Shown here in pieces: positions 26,844 through 36,886 of a stretch of DNA of 64,000 nt. The notes beneath the pieces were generated by a model. It was not told where the DNA came from. It made no database searches and was given only the letters and a program-made list of their open reading frames with translations. The position numbers and the translations under genes are program-made. Origin of the DNA: Ruegeria discodermiae (lineage in GTDB: Bacteria > Pseudomonadota > Alphaproteobacteria > Rhodobacterales > Rhodobacteraceae); NCBI RefSeq assembly GCF_030758345.1, contig NZ_JAVAMO010000006.1, positions 62,001-126,000 of the forward strand. Reading direction: 5' to 3'. Each line of letters starts with the position of its first letter. Position 1 is the first letter of the stretch.

Positions 26844-29716
26844 GGCGCAACCTCGCTCGACGGATCGATGAAGCTATCAAACAGCGGCTCGGAATTGGTT
26901 CCGGCAATAACCTGGCCCATTCCGGTTGCCGCCTTCAGTATGAAGCCAAGCCCCGCCAGTTTCGACGAAGACGCCGTGAAGTCGGCCTGCACATCGAATT
27001 CGGACCGATAGGGTTGGGCTGCAAATGGGCTGAAGCGGTTGCCGACCATAAACTTGCGGTCAAACAGGTCAAGATTTCGCGAAGGATCCGCGAATGCCGT
27101 GGCACCGAAGGATTCAGACACGCCTGCCAACTCGCTCCACAGACGCGTGCGCAATTCGCGAATCCAGTTGTTGCCATGGGCGAGGTCTTCGCGCAGCGCG
27201 AAGATGTTGCACTCGCCGTCAGAGTAAAACCCGCGCCGATTGAGGTTTGCCGACCCGATCGATGCGAAACAGTCGTCGATCAGCATCATTTTGGAATGCA
27301 CATAGATACCTGCAAAGATGCCCGCAGTGGCAGGGGTGTGTTTTTTGTGCTTGGCGCGTTTTGTTCCCTTGGCGTCGTCGAACAGATTTGTTGTGTCGCC
27401 CCGATCGACCCTCAGACGAACGCTCACGGTCGTGGTTGTTGCTGCGGCTTTGCCCAGAACCCGCATCGCCTCGTTATCGACGACCAGCCAGAACGGTGCA
27501 TCCGGAACACGAGAGGGTGGGCCGACGGTAATCTCGTCGCCGGTGTCCTCGACATCCTCCATCAGCCAAAGCCGCCCGACGGCGGTTGTCCGGTTGGTCT
27601 GGCTGCGCGAAAACTGGCCGCGCATCGTGCCAACCTTCAGCCGATCGCCCCAGGCGGCTTCGAGATCCATGATGAAGTTCTGCCGGGGGGCGAAGCCAAA
27701 GGGTTGGTCCGGCGTTTCGGGCACCACGATGATAAGCGGGCCGGACACCCATGCCGCAGCAGCGACAAGTGCGGCGCGATATTCAAGCGGCGGGGTCAGG
27801 TACTGGTCTTCGATGTAGATGTATCGCCGGGCGCGCCGTATGGCGGCCAGCGTTGTGTCGAGAATGGTCCGCTCGCCGGTTGCGGCGTAAGGAAGGGCAC
27901 GCGAGGCATCCGTCGCCGACGGGCCAAAATAGGTGCGTGCCACCTGAACGATGTCGGGCCCATCTGTCGGCAGGCCAGCCAACGCACCCGGAGTATCGAT
28001 CTCAAGCCCCGTGCCGCCGGTTTCGGCCCATCTCTCGGAAAACGTCCGGGCCAATTCGCCTGCCGCCAGACCGTCAACACGGGCGTGCACATCATGGTAG
28101 GGCGCGCGCCTGCCATGATCGCGGTCATCAAGGCGGTTGGGGTTCAGGTCAATCCCGCCGCAATAGGCGTGCAGACCGGCATCATTGCGCAGGACAGCTA
28201 TTTTCTGGTGGAAGGCGTTGAAGCGTTTTTGCGCTCCGTGGACCAGCGAAACGAACTCATTCGACGGCACACAGGCGGGGTTGTCGGGACATTCGGCAGG
28301 GTAGGGATCAAGATGCGCCTCCACGCCGGGCAGCGCCGCAAGCGCGTCAATGGCCCCCCGGTTTGGCTCAAGTTTTTCGAGGATGTCGTTGAGGCTGCCT
28401 GCCCCGAAGAAAAGCACGGCCGCAAGCGCCTGGGTATGGCCAAAGAAGCTGAGCTGATCCCAGGATTTTGAATCCTGGAAAAAAGTCGCAATACCTCCGG
28501 CAATCGCGAGGATGAGGGCCGCAACGCGCGCGCCAACTTCCACATCGTCGAGGAAACCCGGTTCAAGTTGCATGAATTGCAAGGCGAGAAACCGGGCTTC
28601 CGCCCCGTCTGAGCTGAGCATGTCGGTGACATCAATCAGGGAACGGTTCGGTAAAGCCGAGGCAATGGAGGCGAGTTTCGCGGAATGATCGATCGCATAG
28701 CCTGCAAGATAGAGAAGCGGATTGGGGCTGCCCGGCGGGACAGGCAAGGTGGTCGCATGGAGCTCTGTAAAGAGGTGGTCGAAAAACTCGGGGCCATTGA
28801 TGAAAGGCGTCACCCGACACCCGCGATTGAAACGCTGGAGCGCCGTTGAACCTTGCGGCGCAAACCATTCATTGAGCGACGCGAAATCGATATGAGCCTC
28901 TGTCCCCGTTAAGGGTAACGCGCCGGAGGCCGCAGCACCGCTGGGCGCGCGCGCGGTGATTTCCTCGCCGGCAGCGGCAATTGCCAACGTGGGGGCAGCA
29001 CCTAGGCCAGACCGGGCGATCCCGGTTGCGGACAGGATATCCCCGCGATGGCTTGTATCGAGCGTGGCGGTGGTCGTTCCGCCGGAATGCGTCAGCGTAA
29101 CCTCGCGACCTGTGACAGGCGTTCCGCTCGGCTCCAGCAGCCGCATTGGTGCTGCAATGCTGTCCATGGAGGTGACAAGATCCGCAAAAGACGTTTCCGC
29201 GATCCCGGCTGCGGTCAGCTTGTCGCGAAGATCGCGCAGCACCGCAAGCGTATCAAGGCCGGGGGCCAGCGGGTAAGCGGCGACGATTGATAGCCCATCG
29301 ACCGAAATCGCCGTCCCGCTGGTCAGTTCGATGGCGGTCCCGCTCGTTTGGCCCTCGGACGGAAAGGCGTCGCTGGCAGCCACTGTCGGGTCGGTGAAGC
29401 GTAGCGCGATCAGCGGGTTACCAAGAGTCAGCAGTGCCAATAGTGCCGGGTGTCTTGCGGGGTCCGCCGCACGCCCCCAGACCCAGTGTGTGGTCCCGTT
29501 CTGATGATGGTTTAGCGGCCCGGTGAACGGATAGACAAACCCTGTTGACACGCCCGTTAGGTTAACAATCGCAAGCGGGCGCACGACAGGTTCCGTTGCC
29601 CCTGCGGCCCCGCGCGCAGTCGAGGGAAAGGCCGCCTTCAACTTCTTGGGCAAATCGGTTGCCAGGCCAAGGTCCCAGGTCCAGCCTGTGCTCGATGTCA
29701 ACGGGCTCCTCAGCAT
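26840..29716 (-). CDS. Phospholipase D superfamily protein (two HKD motifs)
   Basis: 958 residues from ATG 29716 with GGAGGG upstream; the start overlaps the stop of the preceding gene (TAATG). The second HKD motif is canonical: VHSKMMLIDD at about 806, followed by GSANLNRRGF. The first (His503, FHQKIAVLRND, then CGGIDLNPNRLDD) has two extra residues before the Asp. PLD-family enzymes hydrolyse or transfer phosphodiester headgroups. The first 450 residues are not family-like and include a hydrophobic stretch near 405 (GARVAALILAIAGGIATFF). No signal peptide. It could be a lipase effector or a membrane-modifying enzyme. Confidence 0.8.
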   Translation of the reverse strand: MLRSPLTSSTGWTWDLGLATDLPKKLKAAFPSTARGAAGATEPVVRPLAIVNLTGVSTGFVYPFTGPLNHHQNGTTHWVWGRAADPARHPALLALLTLGNPLIALRFTDPTVAASDAFPSEGQTSGTAIELTSGTAISVDGLSIVAAYPLAPGLDTLAVLRDLRDKLTAAGIAETSFADLVTSMDSIAAPMRLLEPSGTPVTGREVTLTHSGGTTTATLDTSHRGDILSATGIARSGLGAAPTLAIAAAGEEITARAPSGAAASGALPLTGTEAHIDFASLNEWFAPQGSTALQRFNRGCRVTPFINGPEFFDHLFTELHATTLPVPPGSPNPLLYLAGYAIDHSAKLASIASALPNRSLIDVTDMLSSDGAEARFLALQFMQLEPGFLDDVEVGARVAALILAIAGGIATFFQDSKSWDQLSFFGHTQALAAVLFFGAGSLNDILEKLEPNRGAIDALAALPGVEAHLDPYPAECPDNPACVPSNEFVSLVHGAQKRFNAFHQKIAVLRNDAGLHAYCGGIDLNPNRLDDRDHGRRAPYHDVHARVDGLAAGELARTFSERWAETGGTGLEIDTPGALAGLPTDGPDIVQVARTYFGPSATDASRALPYAATGERTILDTTLAAIRRARRYIYIEDQYLTPPLEYRAALVAAAAWVSGPLIIVVPETPDQPFGFAPRQNFIMDLEAAWGDRLKVGTMRGQFSRSQTNRTTAVGRLWLMEDVEDTGDEITVGPPSRVPDAPFWLVVDNEAMRVLGKAAATTTTVSVRLRVDRGDTTNLFDDAKGTKRAKHKKHTPATAGIFAGIYVHSKMMLIDDCFASIGSANLNRRGFYSDGECNIFALREDLAHGNNWIRELRTRLWSELAGVSESFGATAFADPSRNLDLFDRKFMVGNRFSPFAAQPYRSEFDVQADFTASSSKLAGLGFILKAATGMGQVIAGTNSEPLFDSFIDPSSEVAP

Positions 29717-32700
29717 TATACACCCTCCGCCGGGTAACCGCGGAAGGCGTGAAGAGGGCCGACAAGCCGCGATGGCACCCCGTCCGCGCTCACGGCGTAG
29801 GCCCACACATGGAAATGGGCACGATCTGGGACCGCAAATACCTGGCTGACAGTGCCGTCCGCGATCGGAGTGACTTCGGTGGATGTCAAAAGCGTCCCGC
29901 GATCATCCCGCACAAAGAAACGATCGCTGATATCCAGATCGGGCCGATTGCGAATGGTAGACATTTCCGCCCTCGCCACTGAGACGCGCGAGTCGTTGCT
30001 GGTCACCAGAAAGACCCGTGCGCCGGACCCGCGAACCTGCAGGTTCACTGTTGCGATGCCCGCTTGCAGATCAAGGCCCGTCAACTGAGGCAGAATTGCA
30101 CGCGCGGGCTGCGGAATTCGCACCACGAGTTCTAGCACCTGCCCCTCAAGCGACGCTCTGCCACCAGCGTCGAGTGCCCTTAGTCGATACACCCACCGAC
30201 CTGCGGAATTGGGAAGCATGTCGCGCGTCGAGATGGACGGGTTTGCGTCCGCAACAATTTGGAACTTCTCTCCGATATCGGTAAGCCGCGCCGCCGCGTG
30301 TGCCAGAAACCGGTCCGAAATCGCGCGCTCCGAAGCTTCTATGCGCAGGGCCGCCTCGTCAGAGGGTGACAGGGCCCAGGGCGTCTTGGCACCGGCACTG
30401 TCCATAAGGCTGATACCGCTGGCCTCTATGACGATCCTCGGCAACACGGCGCTGGCTGGCGCCCGTTCGATGCGCATCCTGGGTTGCGCTGCGGGGGCTG
30501 CGGATGGAAGGTAATTGGCCGGTTCGAAGTCCAGATGCACCTGATCGGCGCCAGCGCGGTCGAGCGTTACAGAGGCGACAGGTCCGAGATCGGCGATGGC
30601 GAGCGTCGGGCGTCCACGGTAGCGCGCTATCACCTCACCACCTGAAACCGGACTCTCGTTGCCGGGCCTCGGGGAGGGTTCAATCGCCGCGCGCCTGTCT
30701 GTGACGTATGGCTCTCCATCGGCGGCACTAACACCAAAGCTGCGAATCTGGCGGCGGCTGGCAGGCGACACGCTGATCCAGGCTGCGGGAAGGGCGATCT
30801 CGTAGCTTTCGGTTGCCTGCGGGTCCGCCGGAAGCGGCACGCGCGGCACAGTCCCGAGGCGATTATCCCAGGCCTCCGGGTCTTCGGCTCCGCCATCGGT
30901 GCGGATCAGAGTCATAATTGTGCCAACCGGGCTGCGGCTTGGATCGGCTGTTGCGGGTTCAAGGTCGATGATGGCTGATGTGCCAGCCCCATGGGCGGCG
31001 ATCGAATAGGCCAGCCCAAGTATCACCCGCGTGCCGACAAATTCATTTGCCTCAACCGGTCGCGACAGATTGCAGCTAAGCCGCCAGCCACCCGATGCCA
31101 GAGCAACAGGTGCGGAGGTGATCGTCGCGGTGATATCGGCCAACCGGCCCTCTGCGCCATATATGCGAAACTCCTCGACTAGGGGATCGAGTTCGCGCTG
31201 TTGTGGCCCCCAACCCCAGGTCAGAACGACAATGTCGCCTTCCGCGTCTACCCGCGCCCTTTCGGCGGGTGTGAGATCGGGGTCAGTGGCCTGCAAAAGG
31301 CGAACCTGAACGCCGGAGGGCGTGACCAAACTGTCTGCTTCGGTATCGGCGGGCGTGGGGCTTGGCGGTGCGATGGGCACAGGCGGGCGCGTGCGCTTTT
31401 CCAAGCGCGCGGGCGGGGCCAGCGCCCTGGCGGATGCGCGCCCAATCGCGTCGACGCTTGATATGCCATAGGTGACATTTGTTCCCAAAGGCGGAGGTAT
31501 ATCATCGAAGGCGTCGATGGCTCGGACCTCGGCAGCCTCGGCGAGCCCGGTTGCGTTTGCCGGAGGATAGACCGCAAGCATATCGGACCCGGGTACAAGC
31601 GCTTCGGTTCGGGGGTCGCGATTGCGTGATGGCATGTGGAGCCCGCCCGCCGCATTGGGGGGAACAAAGGGCTGACCGTCCCAGCTGCGCTCAAGACGAT
31701 ACCCTGCCACATCAGTGGGCGGCGCGGTGCTTGCATCCGCAGGCCACCAGTTGAGAATTCCGGGATCCATCCGAAGCGGGGGCATCCACGACACCTCAAA
31801 CCCGATTGTGTCGTCGCGTTGTTGACGGCGCGCGGTGCGCAGTGCGCTGCCAAGGTTGATCGCCTCGATATCTGTCGGGGGGTCAGGAGGGGCGGTCGCC
31901 TGAAAGCGGATGCCTCTGATGAATTCGGATATTTCGACCGGCTCTTTGGGATCAAGCCCGGGTGCCAGCGGGCGCGGCATGAACCCGGAAAAGAACCCTG
32001 GACCCTTAACGAGAATCTGCTGCACGGGTGTGCCGAAATCAAATACTGTCCGGCCATTGAGCGGCTCAACGATGGTTGTGACCGGCGCATGGCTTACCAT
32101 GCCCGTCAGCTCTAGTGCACCGTCCGAAAAGCCGTCCATGGCGATCCGATCGGTTGGTTCCGGCAGAAACAGCCAGAGCCCATCGCATCGGATACCCTTC
32201 CAGAGGGGGATCGGCTCCTCTCCCGCTTCTTCAACCTCAACGACCGGGTTAGCAAAGCATAGCAGTTCAAGATCACCGAGGCGGAAATTGCGGGGCAGGG
32301 ATTGGCCACGCGGAACGGTGTGAAAATCATGCCTGGCCTCGTCCCGGTCGGCCCGAGGCACATGGCCCGAAATCCGGTAATCGTAGGCCTGACCATCGGT
32401 GAGATCGAACCTGTCCAGGAACCCGAAGCCAAGCGCCCGGCGCCAGGCTGGATCGACGGCGGTGGCTGCCAAAACAAACCCAAGCGGGGTCGTATCCCAA
32501 TTGCTACGCTCTGCGTCCGGGTCATGCGAGGTGACATGGAAGGCGGCTGCATCGAAATGCCTGCCATATGCCACATTACCGTATCGCGAGACCTCTGCGA
32601 ACTCACCGTTCAGCGGATTTGGCTGCGCCCGCGTGACGGCGAGAGCTCTTTCTGAGTCGAGATCTGGTGTTGCTGGATTAACGGCTTGGAATGGGACCTG

Positions 32701-33246
32701 AATGTCGGTGGCGATAACTTGCGCACCTTCCCAATCGGCCTTCTCCACTTCTGCGCCACAGATCCGCAGCGGGGATCTAGGGGTCGGCGTCACCACCCAG
32801 ATGATCGATATATTGGGTCCGGTCAGCCTGCAGGCAGATCCGACGAAGGCCCGGCCCTCGACAATTGTGCCATCGGCGCGGGCCGCAAACGCTGCGATGG
32901 CGTCTGAACTGTTGAGGCGCAGGTCATCATGCGTCTGACGCAACACGATCCGATAGGTCCAGGGCCCGCTGGCCGGGTCTTTCTGATCCGTCGGAGTTGC
33001 CCAAACCCGCGCTTCGATAATGTCGGTAAACCCCTGAAGTCGGGCGCGTTCGAAATCAATTGGCGTGATATCAAAGCATTGGAAGCGTTCCTGATCTTCA
33101 AAAACCTTCCGCTCGATTGTGAACCCGTTCAAGGCGTAGCCCGTGGGATAGGGCGGCGTCCAAATCAAGTGGATCCCGTCCTGATCACCGCCATCGCGAT
33201 GCGCTATCGCGTAAAACCCTAACAATTCGTTTTGTGACCTCTGCAA
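29716..33246 (-). CDS. Fibronectin-type-III-like multidomain protein, ~1170 residues
   Basis: First gene of the three-gene operon. The likely start is TTG at 33246 or TTG at 33225; AGAGG lies upstream of the latter, with wide spacing. At least three FnIII-like segments are visible by their W...P and Y...R/E patterns: IHLIWTPPYPTGYALNGFTI near 25, FEVSWMPPLRMDPGI near 495 and IVVLTWGWGPQQRELDP near 675. The rest is rich in Pro and short beta-like stretches. No signal peptide or membrane anchor is seen. It may be a scaffold or adhesion component for the PLD and giant proteins. Confidence 0.68.
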   Translation of the reverse strand: MQRSQNELLGFYAIAHRDGGDQDGIHLIWTPPYPTGYALNGFTIERKVFEDQERFQCFDITPIDFERARLQGFTDIIEARVWATPTDQKDPASGPWTYRIVLRQTHDDLRLNSSDAIAAFAARADGTIVEGRAFVGSACRLTGPNISIIWVVTPTPRSPLRICGAEVEKADWEGAQVIATDIQVPFQAVNPATPDLDSERALAVTRAQPNPLNGEFAEVSRYGNVAYGRHFDAAAFHVTSHDPDAERSNWDTTPLGFVLAATAVDPAWRRALGFGFLDRFDLTDGQAYDYRISGHVPRADRDEARHDFHTVPRGQSLPRNFRLGDLELLCFANPVVEVEEAGEEPIPLWKGIRCDGLWLFLPEPTDRIAMDGFSDGALELTGMVSHAPVTTIVEPLNGRTVFDFGTPVQQILVKGPGFFSGFMPRPLAPGLDPKEPVEISEFIRGIRFQATAPPDPPTDIEAINLGSALRTARRQQRDDTIGFEVSWMPPLRMDPGILNWWPADASTAPPTDVAGYRLERSWDGQPFVPPNAAGGLHMPSRNRDPRTEALVPGSDMLAVYPPANATGLAEAAEVRAIDAFDDIPPPLGTNVTYGISSVDAIGRASARALAPPARLEKRTRPPVPIAPPSPTPADTEADSLVTPSGVQVRLLQATDPDLTPAERARVDAEGDIVVLTWGWGPQQRELDPLVEEFRIYGAEGRLADITATITSAPVALASGGWRLSCNLSRPVEANEFVGTRVILGLAYSIAAHGAGTSAIIDLEPATADPSRSPVGTIMTLIRTDGGAEDPEAWDNRLGTVPRVPLPADPQATESYEIALPAAWISVSPASRRQIRSFGVSAADGEPYVTDRRAAIEPSPRPGNESPVSGGEVIARYRGRPTLAIADLGPVASVTLDRAGADQVHLDFEPANYLPSAAPAAQPRMRIERAPASAVLPRIVIEASGISLMDSAGAKTPWALSPSDEAALRIEASERAISDRFLAHAAARLTDIGEKFQIVADANPSISTRDMLPNSAGRWVYRLRALDAGGRASLEGQVLELVVRIPQPARAILPQLTGLDLQAGIATVNLQVRGSGARVFLVTSNDSRVSVARAEMSTIRNRPDLDISDRFFVRDDRGTLLTSTEVTPIADGTVSQVFAVPDRAHFHVWAYAVSADGVPSRLVGPLHAFRGYPAEGV

Positions 33247-33556
33247 AAAAGCGTGGTCTTATATGATGGCCGGTCTTGGGCTCAAAAAAACATCCAACAG
33301 AGGCCAAACTGCCCCACACCGACACACAACTTATACCAGAAGATTGTATTTTGCGCCACCAACTCCGGCATTGCTCTTCCACGTCCAATCCCGCAGTGGA
33401 GCCAGCGACATTCCTTCATCAGCCAACAGCATACCCAGAACCGCCGGCTATTCCCGGTCGCTCCACCCGCAAGGGCCGGCCCTCAGACATGAGGGCTGGG
33501 TGGGCTGGGCTATCTGACCGGGAGTCAGCGAATGGTGGTGCAGGCGAGGTCGCGGG
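33247..33556. other. Intergenic stretch upstream of the giant-protein operon
   Basis: 310 bases with several overlapping + strand frames that have no ribosome site or family likeness. It must contain the promoter of the 33246-20817 operon, but no clear -35/-10 pair stands out to me. Confidence 0.4.
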
Positions 33557-35410
33557 TCAAAAAACAACGCCCATCACAACCAGTGAAACGATCAGGAACA
33601 GGATTGTCATGACCCCGCCGCTCTTCACAAAGTCAATCACTTTATAGCCTGCCGGTCCCATGATCAGTGCGTTCACCTGATGGGTTGGAATGAGAAAGGA
33701 ATTTGATGTGGAGATCGCCACTGTCAGCGCAAAGATCGCCGGGTCGCCTCCGGCGGCAAAGGCGATCGAAACCGCCAGAGGCACGAGCAAAACCGTGGCA
33801 CCAACATTGGACATGATCAGCGTGAAGATGGTCGCAAGAACGGCAATGCCAGCCTGAAGCGACCAGATTGGCCAGCCCTCCAGAAGCGAGAGGATTTGCT
33901 GAGCAATCCACGCCGCTGTGCCTGTAGATTGCACGGCCTGTCCCAGCGGGATCAGGCTGGCAAGGAGAAACACGGTGCTCCAACTGACGGCATTGTAAGC
34001 ATCGTCGATATCCAGAACCTTCGTCAGGATCATCCCCACCGCCCCGGTCAACAGGCACAAGGATAGGCGCAGGTCGGAAAACAGGATCAGCCCAAGGGCG
34101 ACCAGGAAGAAAATAAGCGCCCAGATCACCTTCTTGGGGCGCAGCTCTTCCTGCGGGAAATCGGTGGTCACCACCACAAAGTTGCGGTCGCGCGTCAGCC
34201 GGGTGAGGGCTTCCCAGGTGCTGTGAATGACCAGTGTATCGCCAGCGTGAAAAGGCACCTCGCCGACCGGCGTGGGCGCGTGATCTTCGGTTTCCACATA
34301 GCTCATGGTTTCTTCATCGCGGTGGATGGCGAGCAGGCTGGCACCGTAGGTTTTGCGAAAGACCAAATCATGAGCGCATTTGCCGATCACCGCTGATCCC
34401 GGCGGGATGACCATTTCGGCGACCCCTGATTTTGTCGCTGCATAGTCCTCGGCAAAGACATCAAGGTCATCATGCAGGATGAAACCGCCTTCTTCCACCA
34501 TCTGATGGATGACCCTTTGGCGGCCGAGAATCGCCAGGCGGCAGGGTGCCGTGATCTCGGTCTGAATAACGGGGGCAAACCAGCGCTGTCCGTGATAGGC
34601 GCTGCCGATCACGTATACATGATAGCGCTGCATCAGATCATCAAAGGTCTCGCCGACACAGGGATGCCCGGCGGGGATGGTGACTTCGAAGATATCGGTC
34701 TTCAGGCCGTAGATGTTCTTAAGATAATCCTTCAACGATTGCGCGCTGGTTCCGTCGCCGGTCTTGTTGCCCTTTGGCAGAACCCAACGGCCAAGGAAGG
34801 TGAAATAGAGAATACCTGTCGCGACCAGACATATGCCGATGGGCGTGACGGAGAACAACCCGAACGGAGCCATCTGCTGATCTGCCGGTAGCGACTGGTT
34901 GGCGCTGTTCAACAGATCGTTCAGCAGGATTAGAGGCGAAGATCCCACCATCGTCATGGTGCCGCCGAGAATGGCGCAAAACCCCATCGGCATCAGCAAT
35001 CGGCTCAACGGCAGTTCGGTGCGCACCGAAATCCGGCTGACGACCGGCAGAAACAATGCGGCAGCCCCAACGTTTTGCATGAAGGAAGATATGATCCCGA
35101 CCGTGCCGGAAACGATGGGGATGATTCTGGTTTCGGTCTTGCCGCCCCGTCTCAAGATCAAGGCCGCCACGTTGCTCATCAACCCGGTCTTGTCCAGACC
35201 GGCCCCGATGATCATGACGGCAATGATCGAAACGACGGCGTTCGAGGCAAGACCATCAAACAATCGGCTAACGTCGGCAAGTGAGCCAAGGCCTGGCAAC
35301 TGGCTGAGAAGCCCCAGCAGCACCATGACCATGATCGCCGCAAAATCAATGCGAACGACCTCCGAGACAAACAGAAAGACGGTAAGTGCCAGCAGGCCAA
35401 GTACCACTGA
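33557..35410 (-). CDS. SLC13/DASS-type transporter with two TrkA-C-like domains
   Basis: 617 residues from ATG 35410 (MSVVLGLLALTVFLFVSEVV). The ATG at 35476 or TTG at 35437 would extend it by 22 or 9 residues. Two membrane halves flank a soluble insert at about 205-400. The N-half contains GTVGIISSFMQNVGAAALFLP and the C-half IMSNVGATVLLVPLAVSIAF. The insert has TrkA-C-like parts (FEVTIPAGHPCVGETFDDLM and EMVIPPGSAVIGKCAHDLVF). Relatives include Na+/dicarboxylate and Na+/sulfate carriers such as SAC1-like proteins. The substrate is unknown, and so is any link to the neighbouring module. Confidence 0.85.
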   Translation of the reverse strand, partial: SVVLGLLALTVFLFVSEVVRIDFAAIMVMVLLGLLSQLPGLGSLADVSRLFDGLASNAVVSIIAVMIIGAGLDKTGLMSNVAALILRRGGKTETRIIPIVSGTVGIISSFMQNVGAAALFLPVVSRISVRTELPLSRLLMPMGFCAILGGTMTMVGSSPLILLNDLLNSANQSLPADQQMAPFGLFSVTPIGICLVATGILYFTFLGRWVLPKGNKTGDGTSAQSLKDYLKNIYGLKTDIFEVTIPAGHPCVGETFDDLMQRYHVYVIGSAYHGQRWFAPVIQTEITAPCRLAILGRQRVIHQMVEEGGFILHDDLDVFAEDYAATKSGVAEMVIPPGSAVIGKCAHDLVFRKTYGASLLAIHRDEETMSYVETEDHAPTPVGEVPFHAGDTLVIHSTWEALTRLTRDRNFVVVTTDFPQEELRPKKVIWALIFFLVALGLILFSDLRLSLCLLTGAVGMILTKVLDIDDAYNAVSWSTVFLLASLIPLGQAVQSTGTAAWIAQQILSLLEGWPIWSLQAGIAVLATIFTLIMSNVGATVLLVPLAVSIAFAAGGDPAIFALTVAISTSNSFLIPTHQVNALIMGPAGYKVIDFVKSGGVMTILFLIVSLVVMGVVF

Positions 35411-35590
35411 CATTTCAAGTGTAAGACTGATCGTTTCCAATTCGCGCGCCCTTTTGCCTTTTGTTACTATCCACATGCGGCTTGGCGCAACAAAATTTCA
35501 AACCGTCTGCTTTCGCAACACCGTGCTAATCCGCAATACGCCTACAGCAACTGGATGTGCTGTGGTCAAGCAGGCATTGATGGCTTGTGA

Positions 35591-35717
35591 CAACTGGTGG
35601 CTGATAGACCTACGCGACTTCAGGTCGGCTCTCATCTGGCATGGTGCCGGCGGCAGCTTCATTCGCATGAGTGACAAGTGGAACCCGGACGGGACGTGTT
35701 TCAAGTGGTCTGACATG
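35591..35717 (+). repeat. Dispersed repeat, copy 2 (5' part only)
   Basis: Matches the first ~130 bases of copies 1 and 3. Its + frame reads NWWLIDLRDFRSALIWHGAG and then KWNPDGTCFKWSDM before TAG. Compared with copy 3, 32 of 42 residues agree and most base changes fall at third codon positions, so this part descends from coding sequence. The rest of the unit, including the hairpin, is absent. The ~115 bases between it and the IS remnant show nothing. Confidence 0.7.
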
Positions 35718-35832
35718 TAGTCGTTTCAAGACGATTTGAGCCTCGCCATCTGAATTGGTCCATCGCTATGTTTACCGGAGATCGCGAAGGGTGCCCTGCG
35801 AAGCGCTTTAAAATACACGTGGTGCTAAGTGA

Positions 35833-36566
35833 TGTTGTCTAGCCCCCATGTTCTGGGCCATTTCGGACTAGAGTTTCGGGGACTGGTGGGCGCATGTTGA
35901 GGGTCTGATGGGGTCGGGTGTGGTTGTATTGCCTGAGCCAGCAATTGATCACGATCTGTGCCTGCTTGGTCGTTGTGAACCAGTCGGAATTGAGAACCTC
36001 GCGGCGGAGCGTTCCATTGAACCTCTCGTTGTATCCGTTCTCCCAGGGAGAGCCCGGGTAGATCCGGATCGGGTTCACACCGACCTTCTCGAGCCAACTC
36101 TGGGTTGCCCGTGAAGAGAACTCTGGGCCGTTGTCGCTTCGAACGAAATCAGGCTTTCCGTGGCGCAGGAACAGCCCGTAGAGAACCTCCAGCACATCTT
36201 CAGAGCCCATGCGGGTCCGAACTTCCACTGCAAGCGCCTGGCGGGTGTATTCATCCAGAACCGTGAGCATCTTGTAGCTCCGCCCATTGCTCAGCTTGTC
36301 GTGAACGAAATCGACGCTCCAGACATGGTTGGGATGCGTCGGTCGGAGCCGAATGATCGAGCTGTCCTTGTGGTAGAGGCGACGCTTCTTCTTGTGCCGC
36401 TGCGGGAGTTGCAGACCTTCCTCCCGCCATAGCCGTTCTACCTTCTTGTGGTTGACACGCCAGCCCTCGACCCGAAGCAGCTGCGCCACCTTACGGTAGC
36501 CATACCGGCCATAGCTCTTGCCCAGACGGATCATGGCCAGTCGAAGAGCATCATCGTTCTTCTCTA
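35833..36566 (-). mobile_element. IS3-family insertion sequence remnant
   Basis: Contains most of an OrfB transposase but neither OrfA nor the 5' part of OrfB. The end near 35833 (TGTTGTCTAGCCCCCATG) could be the surviving terminal repeat. The other end stops inside an unrelated gene fragment at about 36566. No target duplication could be recognised. The element should be immobile on its own. Confidence 0.7.
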
Positions 36567-36621
36567 CATTCCTGGAAAAGAAACTCGAATGGTGCGAGGA
36601 GGCTGTGCGCGCCACTTCCAA
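35839..36621 (-). pseudogene. IS3-family transposase OrfB, N-terminally truncated
   Basis: The family part begins at about residue 20 (DDALRLAMIRLGKSYGRYGY) and runs through the rve integrase core to the end (PPVPETLVRNG). The DDE residues are present: D of WSVDFVHDKL, D of RSDNGPEF and E of NGYNERFNGTL. The preceding residues come from flanking DNA, so the HTH_21-type N-terminus of a normal ~280-residue OrfB is missing. Probably inactive. Confidence 0.8.
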
Positions 36622-36886
36622 GCTTGCAGTGGCGCGAGAGGCGAGCGCGCGAAATGAGACTGAGTTCTGGCAGCTCTATTGGGGTGTAATGGGCATGATC
36701 GAAAACGACTCAGTTCGGGACGCGATGGTGGCCTTTGGTAGAGAGCTTAAAGAAAAAGGCGGAGAACCGGGCGATACCGACTTTGATCCCACGAGTGCTT
36801 GGGGACTGACGGGCCTTTCGCTAGATTTGGCCCACGCGAGCAGGGTTGAGCTTGCTAGTGAGTGGTCTCCACATTGGCGCAACTAA
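36566..36886 (+). pseudogene. 3' fragment of an unidentified gene cut by the IS remnant
   Basis: Reads in frame from the IS junction (LEKKLEWCEEAVRATSKLAV) to a TAA at 36884-36886 (ASRVELASEWSPHWRN). The composition is protein-like and helical, but no start or ribosome site is left; the frame upstream lies in IS DNA. The family is not recognised. Confidence 0.5.

Noticed and set aside
27014-28471. 485-codon open frame on the + strand
   Set aside because: Antisense to the phospholipase D gene, whose HKD motifs are clear; no signal or family likeness.
17592-33246. Prophage, tailocin, T6SS or eCIS identity for the six-gene module
   Set aside because: No sheath, tube, baseplate, capsid, terminase, lysis or AAA+ gene is present. 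The fibre-like protein alone does not justify the label.
35498-35716. 72-codon frame on the - strand of repeat copy 2, and its counterpart at 39878-40213
   Set aside because: Both are open and partly similar to each other, but agreement between copies is clearly better in the + frame, so the - frames look like passengers of the repeat.
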